Below are positions 5,236 to 5,290 of a stretch of 5,290 nucleotides of DNA, piece by piece (the first letter of the stretch is position 1; each line of letters begins with the position of its first letter). The notes beneath the pieces are model-generated. The model was not told the origin of the DNA. It searched no databases and saw only the letters and a list, made by a program, of their open reading frames with translations. Location of the stretch: the NCBI GenBank assembly GCA_913043015.1, contig CAJWKX010000049.1, positions 1 to 5,290 on the forward strand, given 5' to 3'. Origin of the DNA: an uncultured Candidatus Pelagibacter sp. (GTDB taxonomy: Bacteria; Pseudomonadota; Alphaproteobacteria; Pelagibacterales; Pelagibacteraceae). The translations under genes were made by a program, and so were the position numbers.

Positions 5236-5290
5236 ATGGTCAAAGAAAATTTAACAAAAAATTCTTTAAATGAAATTTATAAAAAAATTT
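5236..5290 (+). CDS. N-terminal codons of an unidentified gene (cut by window end)
   Basis: An ATG at 5236 opens a frame reading MVKENLTKNSLNEIYKKI that stays open to the last base. Codon use (AAA, AAT, TTA) suits the genome and it starts just beyond the divergent tRNA-Leu promoter, so a real gene is plausible. Eighteen residues are too few to name a family, and no strong ribosome binding site is seen. Confidence 0.45.
   Translation, partial: MVKENLTKNSLNEIYKKI

Overview
The window looks like chromosome from an AT-rich, free-living alphaproteobacterium, most likely SAR11 (Pelagibacterales). The evidence is the very high A+T content, a circularly permuted two-piece tmRNA gene of alphaproteobacterial type, a ThyX rather than ThyA thymidylate synthase, tight gene packing, and short signal-peptide starts (MKKLLGI...) that I associate with SAR11. 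The lineage is inferred from these features, not from a database search.

Layout. The left edge holds the 3' end of an Mrp/ApbC-type Fe-S carrier ATPase gene (+). It overlaps by 20 bp, tail to tail, with thyX (-). Next comes a promoter-bearing copy of the first ~47 nt of the tmRNA precursor (1187-1267), then one long gene (-) for a multi-spanning GT-C-like glycosyltransferase (1340-3037), then the complete permuted ssrA gene (+, ~3103-3364) with its own promoter and terminator. Right of ssrA is ~245 nt of non-coding sequence that appears to hold decayed ssrA 3' material. After that come a small membrane protein gene (-), a FkbM-family methyltransferase gene broken by one missing base (-), a ~420-nt repeat-rich non-coding stretch, an exact 18-bp copy of the ssrA 3' hairpin (4976-4993), tRNA-Leu(GAG) (-), and the first codons of an unidentified gene (+).

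Interpretation. The conserved genes (mrp, thyX, ssrA, tRNA-Leu) frame two small accessory segments. Both accessory segments carry cell-surface type functions (membrane glycosyltransferase, sugar or lipid methyltransferase) and both abut pieces of ssrA: a 5' fragment on the left and 3' fragments on the right. The pattern suggests that ssrA is a repeated insertion or recombination point, with cargo gained on both sides of one intact tmRNA gene. No integrase, transposase or CRISPR array is visible. The strongest unusual signals are the ssrA debris field, the single-gene segment bounded by direct repeats of the ssrA promoter and 5' module, and the single-base break in the methyltransferase.
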